Shown here: piece after piece, positions 53,101 through 64,000 of the stretch
Layout of the letters: each line of letters begins with the position of its first letter
How positions within the stretch are numbered: position 1 is the stretch's first letter
Source: Wuchereria bancrofti
Taxonomy: Eukaryota > Nematoda > Chromadorea > Rhabditida > Onchocercidae
NCBI GenBank assembly: GCA_005281725.1
Contig: SSBO01000007.1
Span: forward strand, 502,402-566,401
Direction of reading: 5' to 3'
Length of the DNA: 64,000 nt
Notes under the pieces: model-generated
What the model was told of the DNA's origin: nothing
The model's input: the letters and a program-made list of their open reading frames with translations, nothing else
The model's database searches: none
Position numbers and translations under genes: made by a program

Positions 53101-53300
53101 AATTTCATCTTTCACTCATTTAGTTCCTTTTTTTTTCTCTCTTTTTACTTGTACAAATATTTCAGGAAGATAGTCAAGCACTTACCGTAATTGGTATCGG
53201 TGGATTAATTGCAATCGTTGCTGCAACAATTTATGCAAATGCTAGGAGAAAGCAACAAATGGTAACTGTAACTGATAATAACAAATCAAAAACCAATTAA
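50175..53300 (+). CDS. Type I membrane protein with two thioredoxin-like folds
   Basis: Nine exons: 50175-50321, 50697-50829, 51145-51236, 51580-51679, 51793-51937, 52124-52186, 52276-52377, 52537-52708, 53166-53300; 362 residues in phase. A hydrophobic leader (residues 1-20, ending near LDAKRG) is a signal peptide. A polar Lys/Gln/Asn-rich spacer follows. The first thioredoxin-like fold has KNLVIFFYDG, a C100-P-N-C103 redox motif and the cis-proline strand TFPALVYFR. The second has a single cysteine where the active site should be (APDCNAF) and its own cis-proline strand (CPVFLLFHRGK). A membrane helix lies at about 323-343 (ALTVIGIGGLIAIVAATIYA), followed by a short basic cytosolic tail with RRK. 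The layout suggests an ER or secretory-pathway thiol-disulphide protein of the PDI/TMX type. I do not recognise a specific orthologue. The start is supported by the signal peptide. Confidence 0.85.
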
Positions 53301-56300
53301 TAATTGATATTATTCAGGATTGCTTCTTTTGATCAAAAAAGAGGCAAACATTATTGCTAATTAAGTATTAATGAGAATTTTAGGCTAATGAAAATTGACT
53401 AATATTTTGCTTTTGTTCTTTTCTTTTTTGACTAAAATCTAAGTCCGAAATTTAAAAACATTTGAATGATCGATTGTTGAAAAATTCTGACTAAATACAT
53501 AATTTTATTTACATATTATTTTCGTAAATGATATAATTTAGGTGATTGCTGAGTGATTTAATTGTTTGTATCGCATAGTTTATCATATCTGACTGGAATA
53601 TTAATCTAAAAATTAGTTTATCGCATATCGGATATTCAATTAATCTTGATACTGCTACTTTAATTTTATGAAGTTTTTAACAGATTGTAACTTTTATCAT
53701 CAGTTGATAATTTATCATATTCATTTCCATTTGTGGATACATCAATGCATTCTTTCTTCGTATCCAGTTTTTTCTTTTTTCTTATAATTTGAATAGTGGG
53801 ATGATCTAAGAATAATTGTATGATCAAAGATTGAAGATAAATATTGAAAGTAAATTAATCATAAATGATTGACTGGAATTTTGAAAATTTTTGAGCTAAT
53901 TCAAATTATCACTACCATTGCATTACAAGCAATTTTGTTTTCTTGTTTTTTTTTAAATTCAACATAATACAAAGTTGCATGTGTTATTTCAATATCATCA
54001 AATTATCAATTAAGCTTTCTTTTTTTATCTTCAACATAAGCGATCAGTTAATTTCATTTGCTTTTTTTTTACCTCAGCAAACTACTAATTAAAGCCTTTT
54101 TCTTTAGGATAAGCAAATTATGAATTAAGTAGCGCTTTTTTTTTGGAGACAAAGTACCTTTTAAATATTTCTTCACGAATTTAAATTATAACTTAAAACA
54201 ATACTTCTCTTCGTTTATTCTCGTGTTTAACAAACAATAAAGTGAATTTAATGAAAAAATTTGAATTAGTCAAATAAAATTGTTGGGAAAATTTTTCGAT
54301 TAAATAATACTTTCAGTTTTATCGTAAGTAATAAATAATTCCATTTGTGCAATTCATTCATGAATCAGTTTTGATGGATAATATAATTCGGCGATTTTGC
54401 TTGGCCGTTCTTTTTCTTTTCACTCTTTGCTTTTTTTTGTATAGGAAAAAAATTTTGAGAGATGAAATAACACGTTTGTGTAAATAAATCATCTTAATTA
54501 TTATTTCAGATTATAAATCGCATTATTATTGTTATTACCATTATCATTATTATCATTATTATTATTATCAATTATTAATTATTGTTAATTGTTTCATATA
54601 ATTAACATAATGATTTATGATTTATGATGAAAATCAGAAATGAAGTGAAATGTGATGATAAAAGAGAGATGAGTAAAGAATGTAGCGGTTTAATAATAAG
54701 AAACTGAAATTTTCATAAAATTCTTGTCTTGGAAAAAGAGAGAAAAAGAGAAAAAAAAGGAAAAAAGAATTTGTCAGAATTTGATCGTTCACTCGAATAC
54801 AAATTGTCCATATCGTAATTTTTCTCTTTTAATAATAGCAATAATATTAGTTTTTTTTTTTCTTCATATGATGTCACTGATGTACAAGTAGTACTGCTTG
54901 TTTATTATTATCAATCGTATCACATATTCATTTAATATTTAAATTTTTCGAAATTTAAATTAAAATTTTAAGTGCTTTATTTGATTTTATTTGAGCTTTA
55001 TTTGATTCGTATACATAAGTGAGAAATATTAATTTCTTGTAATGGCAATAATTTGTATTATTTCAAAAATACATTATCGAATGCAATATAAGGTACAGAT
55101 ATTATGCATATATGTGAATGATATTTGATATTATTTAAATTGCCCCACAATAATCAATGATTATCGTATATTTCGTAAATCATAATCATTTATAAGAAGA
55201 ACTATAATTTCTTTTATACATTCAAAAATAAATAATCACTGTTTCTACCTGAATTCTTAACTTAAAAACTCAATGATGAAAATGAATTCAGTAAAGTTAT
55301 CATTTATCTATTCAAAAATTTTAATAAATTGCTTCTTGTTTTAAGGTACAATGAAAGGAAAGTAATGACTTATAGAATTCCTTTTTTTTTCTTTGCATTT
55401 TCTTTGTCTCTTTCTCTGGAATTTAAAATCATAGCTTGTGAGAGACATATTTCAATCTGTAGAAGTTAATTTTCTTAGTTGTAGAAATAAAAGACTAAAT
55501 TTCCTGCAAACAATCATCTAATTTTTTATTGTAGCAGAATGATAAATATAATAAGTACATATCAGTGGAAAAAGAAGACAAATATTAAAAAAAAAAGAAG
55601 ACAAATATTACCTCGCGGGTTTCTTTCCATATTATCAATGATACTAGAACGTATCACAATTCTAATCACTATGAATTTTTCTGTGAATCAGTCTCTCCCC
55701 ATCTCATTTATCAACTACATACAAATTTTCAATATGAATTGGGAAATATAAATGCTTGTATTTCACTTCCTCACCTTTAGCACCAAACAAAGAATATCAT
55801 CTAACTCTTTTGATTCTCTTTTCCTTTGATTTTTCAATTAGTAATATCCGCTTTCATAATATGTCATAATTCTATAATTTCAAAACTACAATTCCCTTCA
55901 TTCAGCTATTTACTTTTCAATTTAATTATTCAATGCTTTCTATTAGAAATCACACAAGCATACTTTTCTAATGATTGTCTAATTTATGGACGAATATATT
56001 TTTTGTAATTACGAGATCACGAGATATTTACTATTCAACAATATTTGATTACTTTCGTCTATTTAGATTACTTACTTCAAAAACTTATATTCTTTTTATC
56101 CTATCCATCCATAACTCATCTGCTTTTCCAAGTTAAGATCATACTAACTTATCAACCAAAATTATATTAAATTAAAAGTTGAAAATCAATGGATCTTTCT
56201 AAACTTTTACTTCAAATGACACAGAATATGGTAAATTTATTTGAAGTATTACTAAAATACATGTCTCACATGCTTTGAATATACAGCGAATATTGACAAA

Positions 56301-56527
56301 ACCCAAAAATCCTTATAATCATTACCCTCTTCGTATAATTTTATTTGTTATACAATTACATATTGACAAGAAGTACCTAAAATAAGACTAAGTCATAACA
56401 ATACTATCTTACAACCGGAATACAACAGCGTTAACGATTTCTACAGTAACAGTTTTTTCTGTTATTCATCTCTTGCACAATTCCCTGCATTCATCGAAAT
56501 ATTCAAAATCCAATAATATTGTGGATG
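53301..56527. other. Intergenic between convergent genes, no gene seen
   Basis: About 3.2 kb. It contains an imperfect ATT microsatellite near 54515-54595 and A/T-rich shadow frames (55539-55751, 55826-56008). One possible signal for WDR11 on the minus strand is TTTATT (AATAAA) at 56340-56345, about 180 nt past its stop. Confidence 0.55.
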
Positions 56528-59500
56528 TTACGGATCGGAGATTGGAGATGTAACCTGTCGAATCTCATTTGTTGATTCTGCAGGTGGATGATAGGCAACA
56601 AAAAAAGATTGGGCCTCTACTGTTTTAAGTAAATGCCGTGCAACTGCTACCTTTGAATTCTGTGTTAAGAGCGTCGATAATCGATTCCAGTCTCCGATAT
56701 TTGCAGCTAATAACGAACACAAATTCTGAAATGCACTGAAATGATGTTTGAGACAATGAAAAGGAGATAATAATAAAAAGAAATGAAAACAATTTGCCTT
56801 TTGCGATTTTGATGTTGCTAAATGTTCCACCCATTTGTTGCCAACATCTTTCCAATCATCAAAACCAAGCTAAAATATATTGGAAACTGAATATTTTATT
56901 AAATTTAAAAAATATGCAACATCATGAATACTTCAGCTCAGGTAAGTTTCTCCGTTGTAACTTGACATGTTCATTTGGAAATTCTCTTCAACTTAAATGT
57001 TACAATCAGGCAATGAATTCCTATGCGATTTCATTACTAGACCAAAAATTCTCATGTAGATTTTCCTATTTATTGAACTTACTGAATATATCTCATTGCG
57101 AAATGTAGCAGAGATCTGACGAACATAAAAATAATGCTTTCCTACAAAAAAAAATGGTGCTAATATAATGTAAACAGGCAATTATGAGAACTTCCACTTC
57201 TCTCAATTTTTACAACATTTAAGAGGAATAAAATCTCCTAATGAAGCGTCGAATTATGATGGAGAAGACTATTATATTTCAATAATTAAGACATATCCTA
57301 AAGTTAAATTTAACAGCGTAGAATAAATGACTTTAGCAAAATGAAAGCTTTTGCTCCAGAAGCCATGAGCCTGTAGATAACGGCAAGCATCATCACCATG
57401 TCCAATCAAAAATAACATTTGTACACCATCTGCAATGCGATCTGTTGCAAAATAAATTTAAAATCAATAAAACTAGAAAAAAAATTATAGTGAAAAAGTA
57501 TTAATAGACATATAGCACAAGGTTTGCGAACAATTTACGAAAAAAAAAAGATTTTCAAATTTTTACCAAATTATTTTAACAATAAAGAAATTTTCATACC
57601 TGTCATGCATTCATTTGCAATAAGATTAGTTGCAACAAGTTTGATGATACTTTGAGCTCCTTTCGAAGAAACATCTGAAGCAAGAAGGCAAGCTCGCAGG
57701 GCGCTAGTACGATATTCCTCATGTGAACCAAGTAATAATTGCATCGCCCAATCACGCTTGAAAAAATATCAATTTCTTGCAAAAAATTTATCAAAACCAA
57801 AGAAAAAATTTTTTTTCTAATTTCATGCTACCAAGTGAAGAGAGTTTCGCGAATAAAACTGAAATAGTTAACTAACCTTTTGTAAGACAACTGCAAGATG
57901 AACTAAAGTATCGACTTGAACAGAATTCAAATTGGATAAGCTCATCAGACATGCAAGGAGCTGCTCAACTCTTCGCTGAAACGCATTAAACAATTAATGT
58001 AAATAAGTAGAGGACGAAAAGAAAAAAACACTGGATCGTAGATGAAGAAAGAAGTTACTTTTGAATGGGATGGATTCCAAAACATTTGCAGTCGTGATGG
58101 AAGTGATGTACCATGAAGTGTAGATATTACCACTGACCATAGATCATACAACCATCGTTCGCCGAAAAGTCGATGTACTGCAGGATACCGATGAAGGCTA
58201 TCAGAATCAAATGGAATCCTTTCATTTCGTCTTAAAAGTCCATGCAAGAACATAATTTTCGAATCATCATTCAAAATTGTTGTTAAAAGTTGCGATGAAT
58301 CAATCTCAAGTAACATAGGAAGATCTGTAAAATATTCATTATGAGGATAACAAGTAACAGCAATGCATTACAGCAACTTTGAGCGATCCGAAATGAAGTG
58401 GGATAGAGTGACTAAAAAACCATAAAATTCAGAATTGTGTGGAATATCTAAGTTTCAAACCTGAATGATGACGAATTTCTGAAGGAACAACCGATAAACA
58501 ACGGAACGAATTATCCGAACAAACTACTAGCGGACATATACCATACAAATCGATATCCAGGAATGAAACTGAAGTACCGATACTATTGCACTGCTGAAAA
58601 ATGAATAACATTTAAACGCTTATGAGAGTAATCTTTGAAGAGAATTCAAGTTGAAGGTTTTTGCAAAATTATGCTCGCCATAACTGAAGAGGAGAATTTT
58701 TGAAAGATTGGAGAATTTGAAACAACCAAATGTGTTTGTTTTAAATATAATGATATTGCTATCTGTCATATTCGACCTAAATTATAGTGGAACAATGATT
58801 ACTTTAAGCTAAAATGAATCCATGCTAAAGCATGAGAATAAAATTCTTGAGAAAAGAATTTATGAAAATTCTTTTCTTATATATTAGAAATGAGAAAACA
58901 AGCTAATTAGCTTCTTGTTGAACTAGATTTTATCCTGCATACCTGAAGTACGACAAGCTGTTCGGAATCCCATAGAACAACGGTATGCTGGTGTAGTACT
59001 GCAAGCGTATGATCACCTGTAATTCGTGAGAAAACAAGTTTAAGAATTGGTCCTCTTGTAGTGCTACGTGTTTGATGACATTGTCGCCGTCCTAAATCCC
59101 ACACACCTAAACGTCCCCAAGCATCACCCATTGCCAATAAATCATCTTTCCATACCAAACATTTTACTGCTGCGCCACTTTTCCACTGCAAAAATCTTTT
59201 AAAAAGACGTTCAGTTGGAAATTTTAAATTCCTCACTTCTGTGCTTTTCTTCCCATAAATTAAGAATAGTTAAAATCTATAAACAGAGTGAACGAAATCG
59301 AAAAATTTGCACAGTTCACAAAATATTTATATGGAAATTTCAACTGCAACAACGTACAACACCAAACACACAAAATGATCTTCTTTTTGAAATTTTTAAC
59401 AGTGAAATTCAAAAAATTTCCTCTCAAAAAATTTAAAAAAGTTTCTACGTAAAAAATAACACCTATACATAATATATTCAAGATGATACCATGTAAATTT

Positions 59501-62500
59501 AATTATGTTTTATACCTGTGAATTCACTTCTTTTCCATCCCTCACATGTAAACCTTTCACTACTACATGGTATAGATGGCATTCCTCATCTAAAACAACA
59601 AGATTCTCTCGGAAGACAGGTTCATCTCCATGTGAAATTTGTTTTGCCGCATGATGCTTTCCAGACCAAGCCTGCAAATCAATTTTGAAAATTTAGTCTT
59701 AGAAGCACAAAATTAATGAGCTTCAAATAAAGAAGTCGAAATGAATTTAATTAGAACTTTAAGCGAAAGTACCAATGAAAGAGTACCATGTCAACAATAA
59801 TAGGGCAAGAACGAGACATTCTTCTTAACAAACGCATCGATTTCAGATGCCAAATCTCCAACGGTTCATTACGGAAACCAACTGCGACGTAGCAACTAAA
59901 CACATTATAGAAGATTATATTTTAGAAAACTGAAGACATGCAACCTTAATACAATAATCCAAGGATATTAGAACAATAAGCTGTGAAAATTTCAAGAAAA
60001 AGAGACCAAAAGTGGAGAATTTAATTACAAGTAAAAAATATCCATTACGGTCTAACTGCATCGAATGATACCGATAAGAAATCAATCTCAATAAACAAGA
60101 AATTAAGTTACTGGTAGAACGATACTCGCAACATTTCCACAGGTGTCTCCTCCACTTCTGGTCGCAACCTCCTACTTTCACCTGCAAAAAAAATATATAT
60201 ATATATTCACAAGTTGTGAAAAATTTTAGCCAACACCGAAATATTATACCTGTTCGAATATCCGTAATAAAAATATCATTTTTAACTAGTGATGAAGTGC
60301 TCAAGGAATGAACATATGCAGCCGAGATAAGTTTATGTGGTCCACACCAATCCATGCATCTGTAACTGCTTCACATAGTTTTTTTTTTAACTAGAGAACT
60401 TGAAATTTCATATAAAAATACAAAATTTTTGAATTATGAAATTGACAATTCGCCAGCCTCATCATTATTACAATGGAATACATAAGATGTACGGCAAAAT
60501 GTAGTCACTAAGTGTGAGTTTTGAAGATGAAAAAATTAATTACATCAGAAAAACGACCGCACCGAATATAAATGAATACTGGAATTAAACGAAATATAAT
60601 AAATTACTTAATAGGACATGTATGGATATGTAACTCTCGGAAGATTATTCCTGTTGAAATGTCAACCAAACGTACAATTCCCTGGTTATTTCCCACAGCA
60701 GTTAATTGCATTATTTTACTATTTTCATCAATATGTCCTGGTTGCATACGTACTGTCGTTATTCCTTGACCCAGTGAAAACATCTGTGCTATGTTTGACA
60801 TCCTGAATTTGATATATTAATTAAATGAAAAGAATCAATTGATTTGAACAAAAAGGAATAAACAAAATATCACTTACTTCAAGTGACCATTTACTGAGCA
60901 ACACAAATCTTCATCAACACTAATTATATCTGTAATATAGCATGCTCGATAAGGTAGTACCACCTCATCTTCTTCCAAACTCTATAAATCAAAATAAAAA
61001 AAAAATCTAACGACAGAAATTATCAATATGTCAAACAGCGGTAGAATTAGGGAAATGAAGACCAAGTTTTTAAGTGAGAGATACCTACCAACTGGTAAAT
61101 AGAAATATTCCCTGAATTATACAATAAAGCAACGGTAGTTTGCGTAATAGGGCATAATGCTGCAGCGGATATTCGACAATGTTGTGTTTGTCGTTGTGTT
61201 TCACCCGAATACAGCAACTCATAACTCAGTGTCGTTTTGACCTTGTCATCCTCCATTATTTTGCAAGCTCGCCATTCAATGGTACCATTGGAATGTATGG
61301 TTACGATAACGTCACGTTCACTACAAGTCATCAGGCGCAGTAACGGTGCGTGAGATAAGTACCGCCAAATAATACAACAACATTCCAGTTCAATGCATGC
61401 AATCTGGAACAGTGATTATTCGAAAGTTAATTTTAAATTTAAATTTATATAATTTATACTTTCATAAGCAACGAATTACAGAAGCATTTATCGATAGTTG
61501 AGCTATGGTCATGTACAGATTCAAACAATCCTCATCGAAAGTGATCATCAATAAGTAACATAAATATGATCGATTTCAATAAGTTCAGAATAATAACCAT
61601 CAAACAGTTACATTTAATCAGCTCTTCAATCTATTGCACTACTTCTCTGTTCTGCTTAAAATAAATCTCGAAAAGTATTCTCTGCTCAAAAACTATATCT
61701 TTGTTTTTTTAAGGACAAATTTCAAAAATGAGACAATCATACTGATAAAGCAATTTTGTCCTATGCAGAAATTTCAATAACTTTCAAATTCCATTTCTTC
61801 ATTCCTCCTCTTCCTTCTCCTGACAGAAAAAAAGCTAAAGATTCCAAAATTCAATTCCAATACTAAATTTTATCATCTCTTTAAAATGTTACCTTCTTAA
61901 GAATTGAAATAAATTTTCTTATTTTAATTTCTAATAGAGTAGTGCTGCTTAAAAAATTTGGAAAATTTTTTCAAAATATATTTAGCCGTAAACAGGAATA
62001 TTTGAAGCAAACATGACGTTCGGACCTCATTCTGAGTTGCTGCAAAAAGAATATTTGGAAAAGCATTGTGATATTCGATTTGTATAATCGGCATTGCAGT
62101 TGACACAGTATCGAATACCAGTAGCGAAGTACCTTTTCCTGATGGAGCTTTATGAAGTACAACATTATCAACGAACATCAAGGAGCCAACATTGACTAGA
62201 CTAACTGCAAATCAATTTCAATCTAATGTGAGACCAATTTTTAAAAGAAAAAAATTATTATTGAAAGAACTCTGCAAAGCTCTGGGACATATAACTGTTG
62301 CCTAAAAAGAAAGAATGAAGCCTAACAAATCAAATTACGAAAAAAAACGATAGTTCGAATAGTTAAGGAAAACTAATCATTTTCTCTAATTAATCCAGTG
62401 ATTTTTTCTTCAAGTTCTATATTTTTGTTACATCTTAAGCAATTTGCAAATTTAAACGAACAAGATTTATATTTAAAAAATTGCACTAACAAGTAATATT

Positions 62501-63397
62501 GCGCGGATCGAATGGATCAATTGAAAAAGCACTAAAGGTTTGTGAATATGTAACACTCCAAATTCGATCCCCAGTCACTACATTCCATAAAATTAAATTA
62601 TTCGGAGAATGTAATACCAAGAGAAAATCACGACTCGTATCTTCCCAAGGAAACCAAGCAAGACCTGAAAAACTTTGTAAGCAAAAGAAATCAAAGAGCA
62701 TTGGTAAATGTAATATCAAGAGAAAATTATGTTTCAATTGATCTTTTCTCTTTGATAAGCAGTAAATAAGGCAATACTCTGATCTTTCAATCTAAAATTC
62801 TATTCGAATTGGGAAATTAAAAAATAAGCAGATATACTTATTTGCTTAAGATTGATTCGTGTTAATTAAAAATTAATGTCACGATTGTACTAAAAACTAG
62901 GTCCATTTTAAAAAACTAACATACCACAATTTCAATTCCATTAAAGACGGATAATTTTAGTTAAAAATACATAACTCTTAATGCAAAAAAGCCAAAGCTT
63001 ACTCAAAACTGCACTATTCGGAACAGAAAAAGATGACAGTTCGACACCTTCCACAATATCCCATACAACTACCGTACCGCTAACATCAGCAGATGCACAT
63101 CGTAATCGCACTTCGGCCGAGAAACCCACTTCTTCCTCTGATGAACAGCAAATCTGAAAGTATTCTTAACATTATGAATTGAAATTTTAAACGACTATCA
63201 CTGTAGATTTATCCAAAAACTGTTAGATTATATATGACGTTTTATAGATTTTCCAAAAAAAAAAAAGACAGTTCCATTGGCTGCTATTATCTTACTGCAT
63301 ATTCCAATATGCTATAAATTTAACGATCGTAGCAAAATTAACGATATCATTGTATTGTCACCAACAACAAATAACAAAAGCGGAATTCAACTTTCAA

Positions 63398-63433
<36 letters not shown>

Positions 63434-63650
63434 CAACCCAAGAAAAGAAAGTCTTAATTGTATTAGGAAACTTATACTGAACCTTAATGGCTCAGTATGT
63501 GTGTTAACATTTCTGAGTGGAGACAAAAAAGAACTTACATGTGTAATAGCTAAAGTATGCCGCTCGAGAGTGTGGATAATTTTATTCCGAAGTACATCAA
63601 ATACTACAACCGTACAATGAGCTCCATACACCAGCAAACCTTTTTCATTC
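56528..63650 (-). CDS. WDR11: WDR11 homologue (WD-repeat protein); 5' end not in window
   Basis: Twenty minus-strand exons in coding order: 63650-63539, 63153-63003, 62664-62491, 62204-62026, 61403-61089, 60981-60878, 60802-60608, 60359-60250, 60181-60112, 59895-59787, 59671-59516, 59185-58943, 58593-58461, 58324-58059, 57975-57877, 57756-57600, 57441-57332, 57115-57083, 56869-56798, 56725-56528 (stop). All phases fit; about 994 residues (human WDR11 is 1224). Matches in order: CASADVSGTVVVWDIVEGVE; SFDPFDP-like SIDPFDPRNIT; LVDISTGIIFRELHIHTC; YVAVGFRNEPLEIW; LVVLDEECHLYHVVV; DAWGRLGVWDLGRR; LRACLLASDV; IKLVATNLIANE; DDACRYLQAHGFW; KWVEHL. WDR11 has two beta-propellers and a helical C-terminal half and helps capture AP-1 vesicles at the trans-Golgi with FAM91A1; it is also tied to Hedgehog signalling. 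The first visible exon starts in mid-codon, so at least one upstream exon is missing. The last intron has a GC donor. Confidence 0.93.
60190..60205. repeat. (TA)n microsatellite in a WDR11 intron
   Basis: Short TA run beside an A tract between the exons at 60112-60181 and 60250-60359. Confidence 0.8.
63398..63431. repeat. Poly(A) tract in first visible WDR11 intron
   Basis: More than 30 consecutive A on the plus strand (poly-T on the coding strand). It may be simple sequence or an assembly-sensitive homopolymer; nothing links it to a retroposed gene. Confidence 0.85.
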
Positions 63651-63801
63651 CTGAAACAGATAATGAAATTGCAAGAAATAACATTCATCATTACAAATTT
63701 AATTATTCATAAAACATTTTTAAAATCTGATAGTATAAGACTCATAAGAACATAGTATTGCAAAATTCAAACTTCCAAATTTCCTTCTGTTGTCAGTCCA
63801 A

Positions 63802-63877
63802 AAGTTATGTATTAAAGACTTCGGATATTTACCTAATATAAGTTATGTATTAAAGACTTCGGATATTTACCTAATAT
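63802..63877. repeat. Exact 38-bp tandem duplication upstream of the first visible WDR11 exon
   Basis: The 38-nt unit starting AAGTTATGTATTAAAGACTT is repeated immediately with no difference (63802-63839 and 63840-63877). The rest of 63651-64000 shows no exon that joins WDR11 in phase. Confidence 0.95.
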
Positions 63878-64000
63878 TACCTTCTAAACAAATTTTCAGC
63901 TTCAAATTCATTAAGTTAGAGAAACAGAAAGTTTTATAATATTATTTTCTGGAATGAAAGAAGAAACTACCATTATTTTTTACTTCATACTACTGTTTAA

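Noticed and set aside
60572..60806. Plus-strand open frames at the WDR11 locus
   Set aside because: Antisense of WDR11 exon 60608-60802.
63277..63480. Plus-strand open frame ending in a poly-Lys run
   Set aside because: The Lys run is the translated poly(A) tract inside a WDR11 intron.
63840..64000. Start exon of WDR11 at the right edge
   Set aside because: The candidate frame before a GTAATA donor near 63883 contains a stop in the required phase and has no WDR11 similarity.

Overview
The window looks like nuclear DNA of a parasitic nematode, most likely a filarial (Onchocercidae) species. It is strongly A/T-rich. The genes are broken into many short exons (mostly 30-400 nt) by introns of about 70-1000 nt, and several first coding exons begin a few bases after a TTTTAG-type acceptor, as expected for spliced-leader trans-splicing. 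The proteins are animal-type and closest in flavour to nematode versions. I see no bacterial operon structure. The genus cannot be fixed from sequence alone.

Layout, left to right. 1-8243 (+): the 3' two thirds of a DIP2 gene (tandem adenylate-forming domains), entering from outside the window. 11128-15717 (+): tmem-39, an ER multi-pass membrane protein, with a probable solo LTR in its last intron. 16493-23597 (+): a full-length POT1 telomere protector with OB folds and a Cys4 motif. 24353-27221 (-): a cathepsin L-like cysteine protease with all catalytic residues. 30023-31135 (+): a GEMIN6-like SMN-complex subunit. 31713-36621 (+): an unfamiliar nuclear protein built from two repeats of a helical segment plus a strand-rich segment, the second repeat ending in a FLYWCH-like zinc-binding region. 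39753-45256 (+): PNISR, an SR-rich splicing-speckle protein. 50175-53300 (+): a secretory-pathway membrane protein with one CxxC thioredoxin fold and one degenerate one. 56528 to about 63650 (-): WDR11, whose 5' exon(s) lie beyond or near the right edge.

I rebuilt exons by hand from splice signals, reading-frame phase and similarity to remembered animal homologues. All junctions given keep phase. Three introns (in DIP2, PNISR and WDR11) need GC donors rather than GT. The genes are mostly unrelated housekeeping functions and do not form an obvious pathway. Several concern RNA or nuclear biology (GEMIN6, PNISR, the FLYWCH-like protein, POT1), others membrane traffic and the ER (tmem-39, thioredoxin-fold protein, WDR11).

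The long gaps (8.3-11.1, 27.2-30.0, 36.6-39.7, 45.3-50.2 and 53.3-56.5 kb) hold no gene I can support. They contain microsatellites, near-perfect palindromes, small degenerate duplications and an 18-nt polypyrimidine minisatellite. No tRNA, rRNA, CRISPR or complete transposon was recognised.
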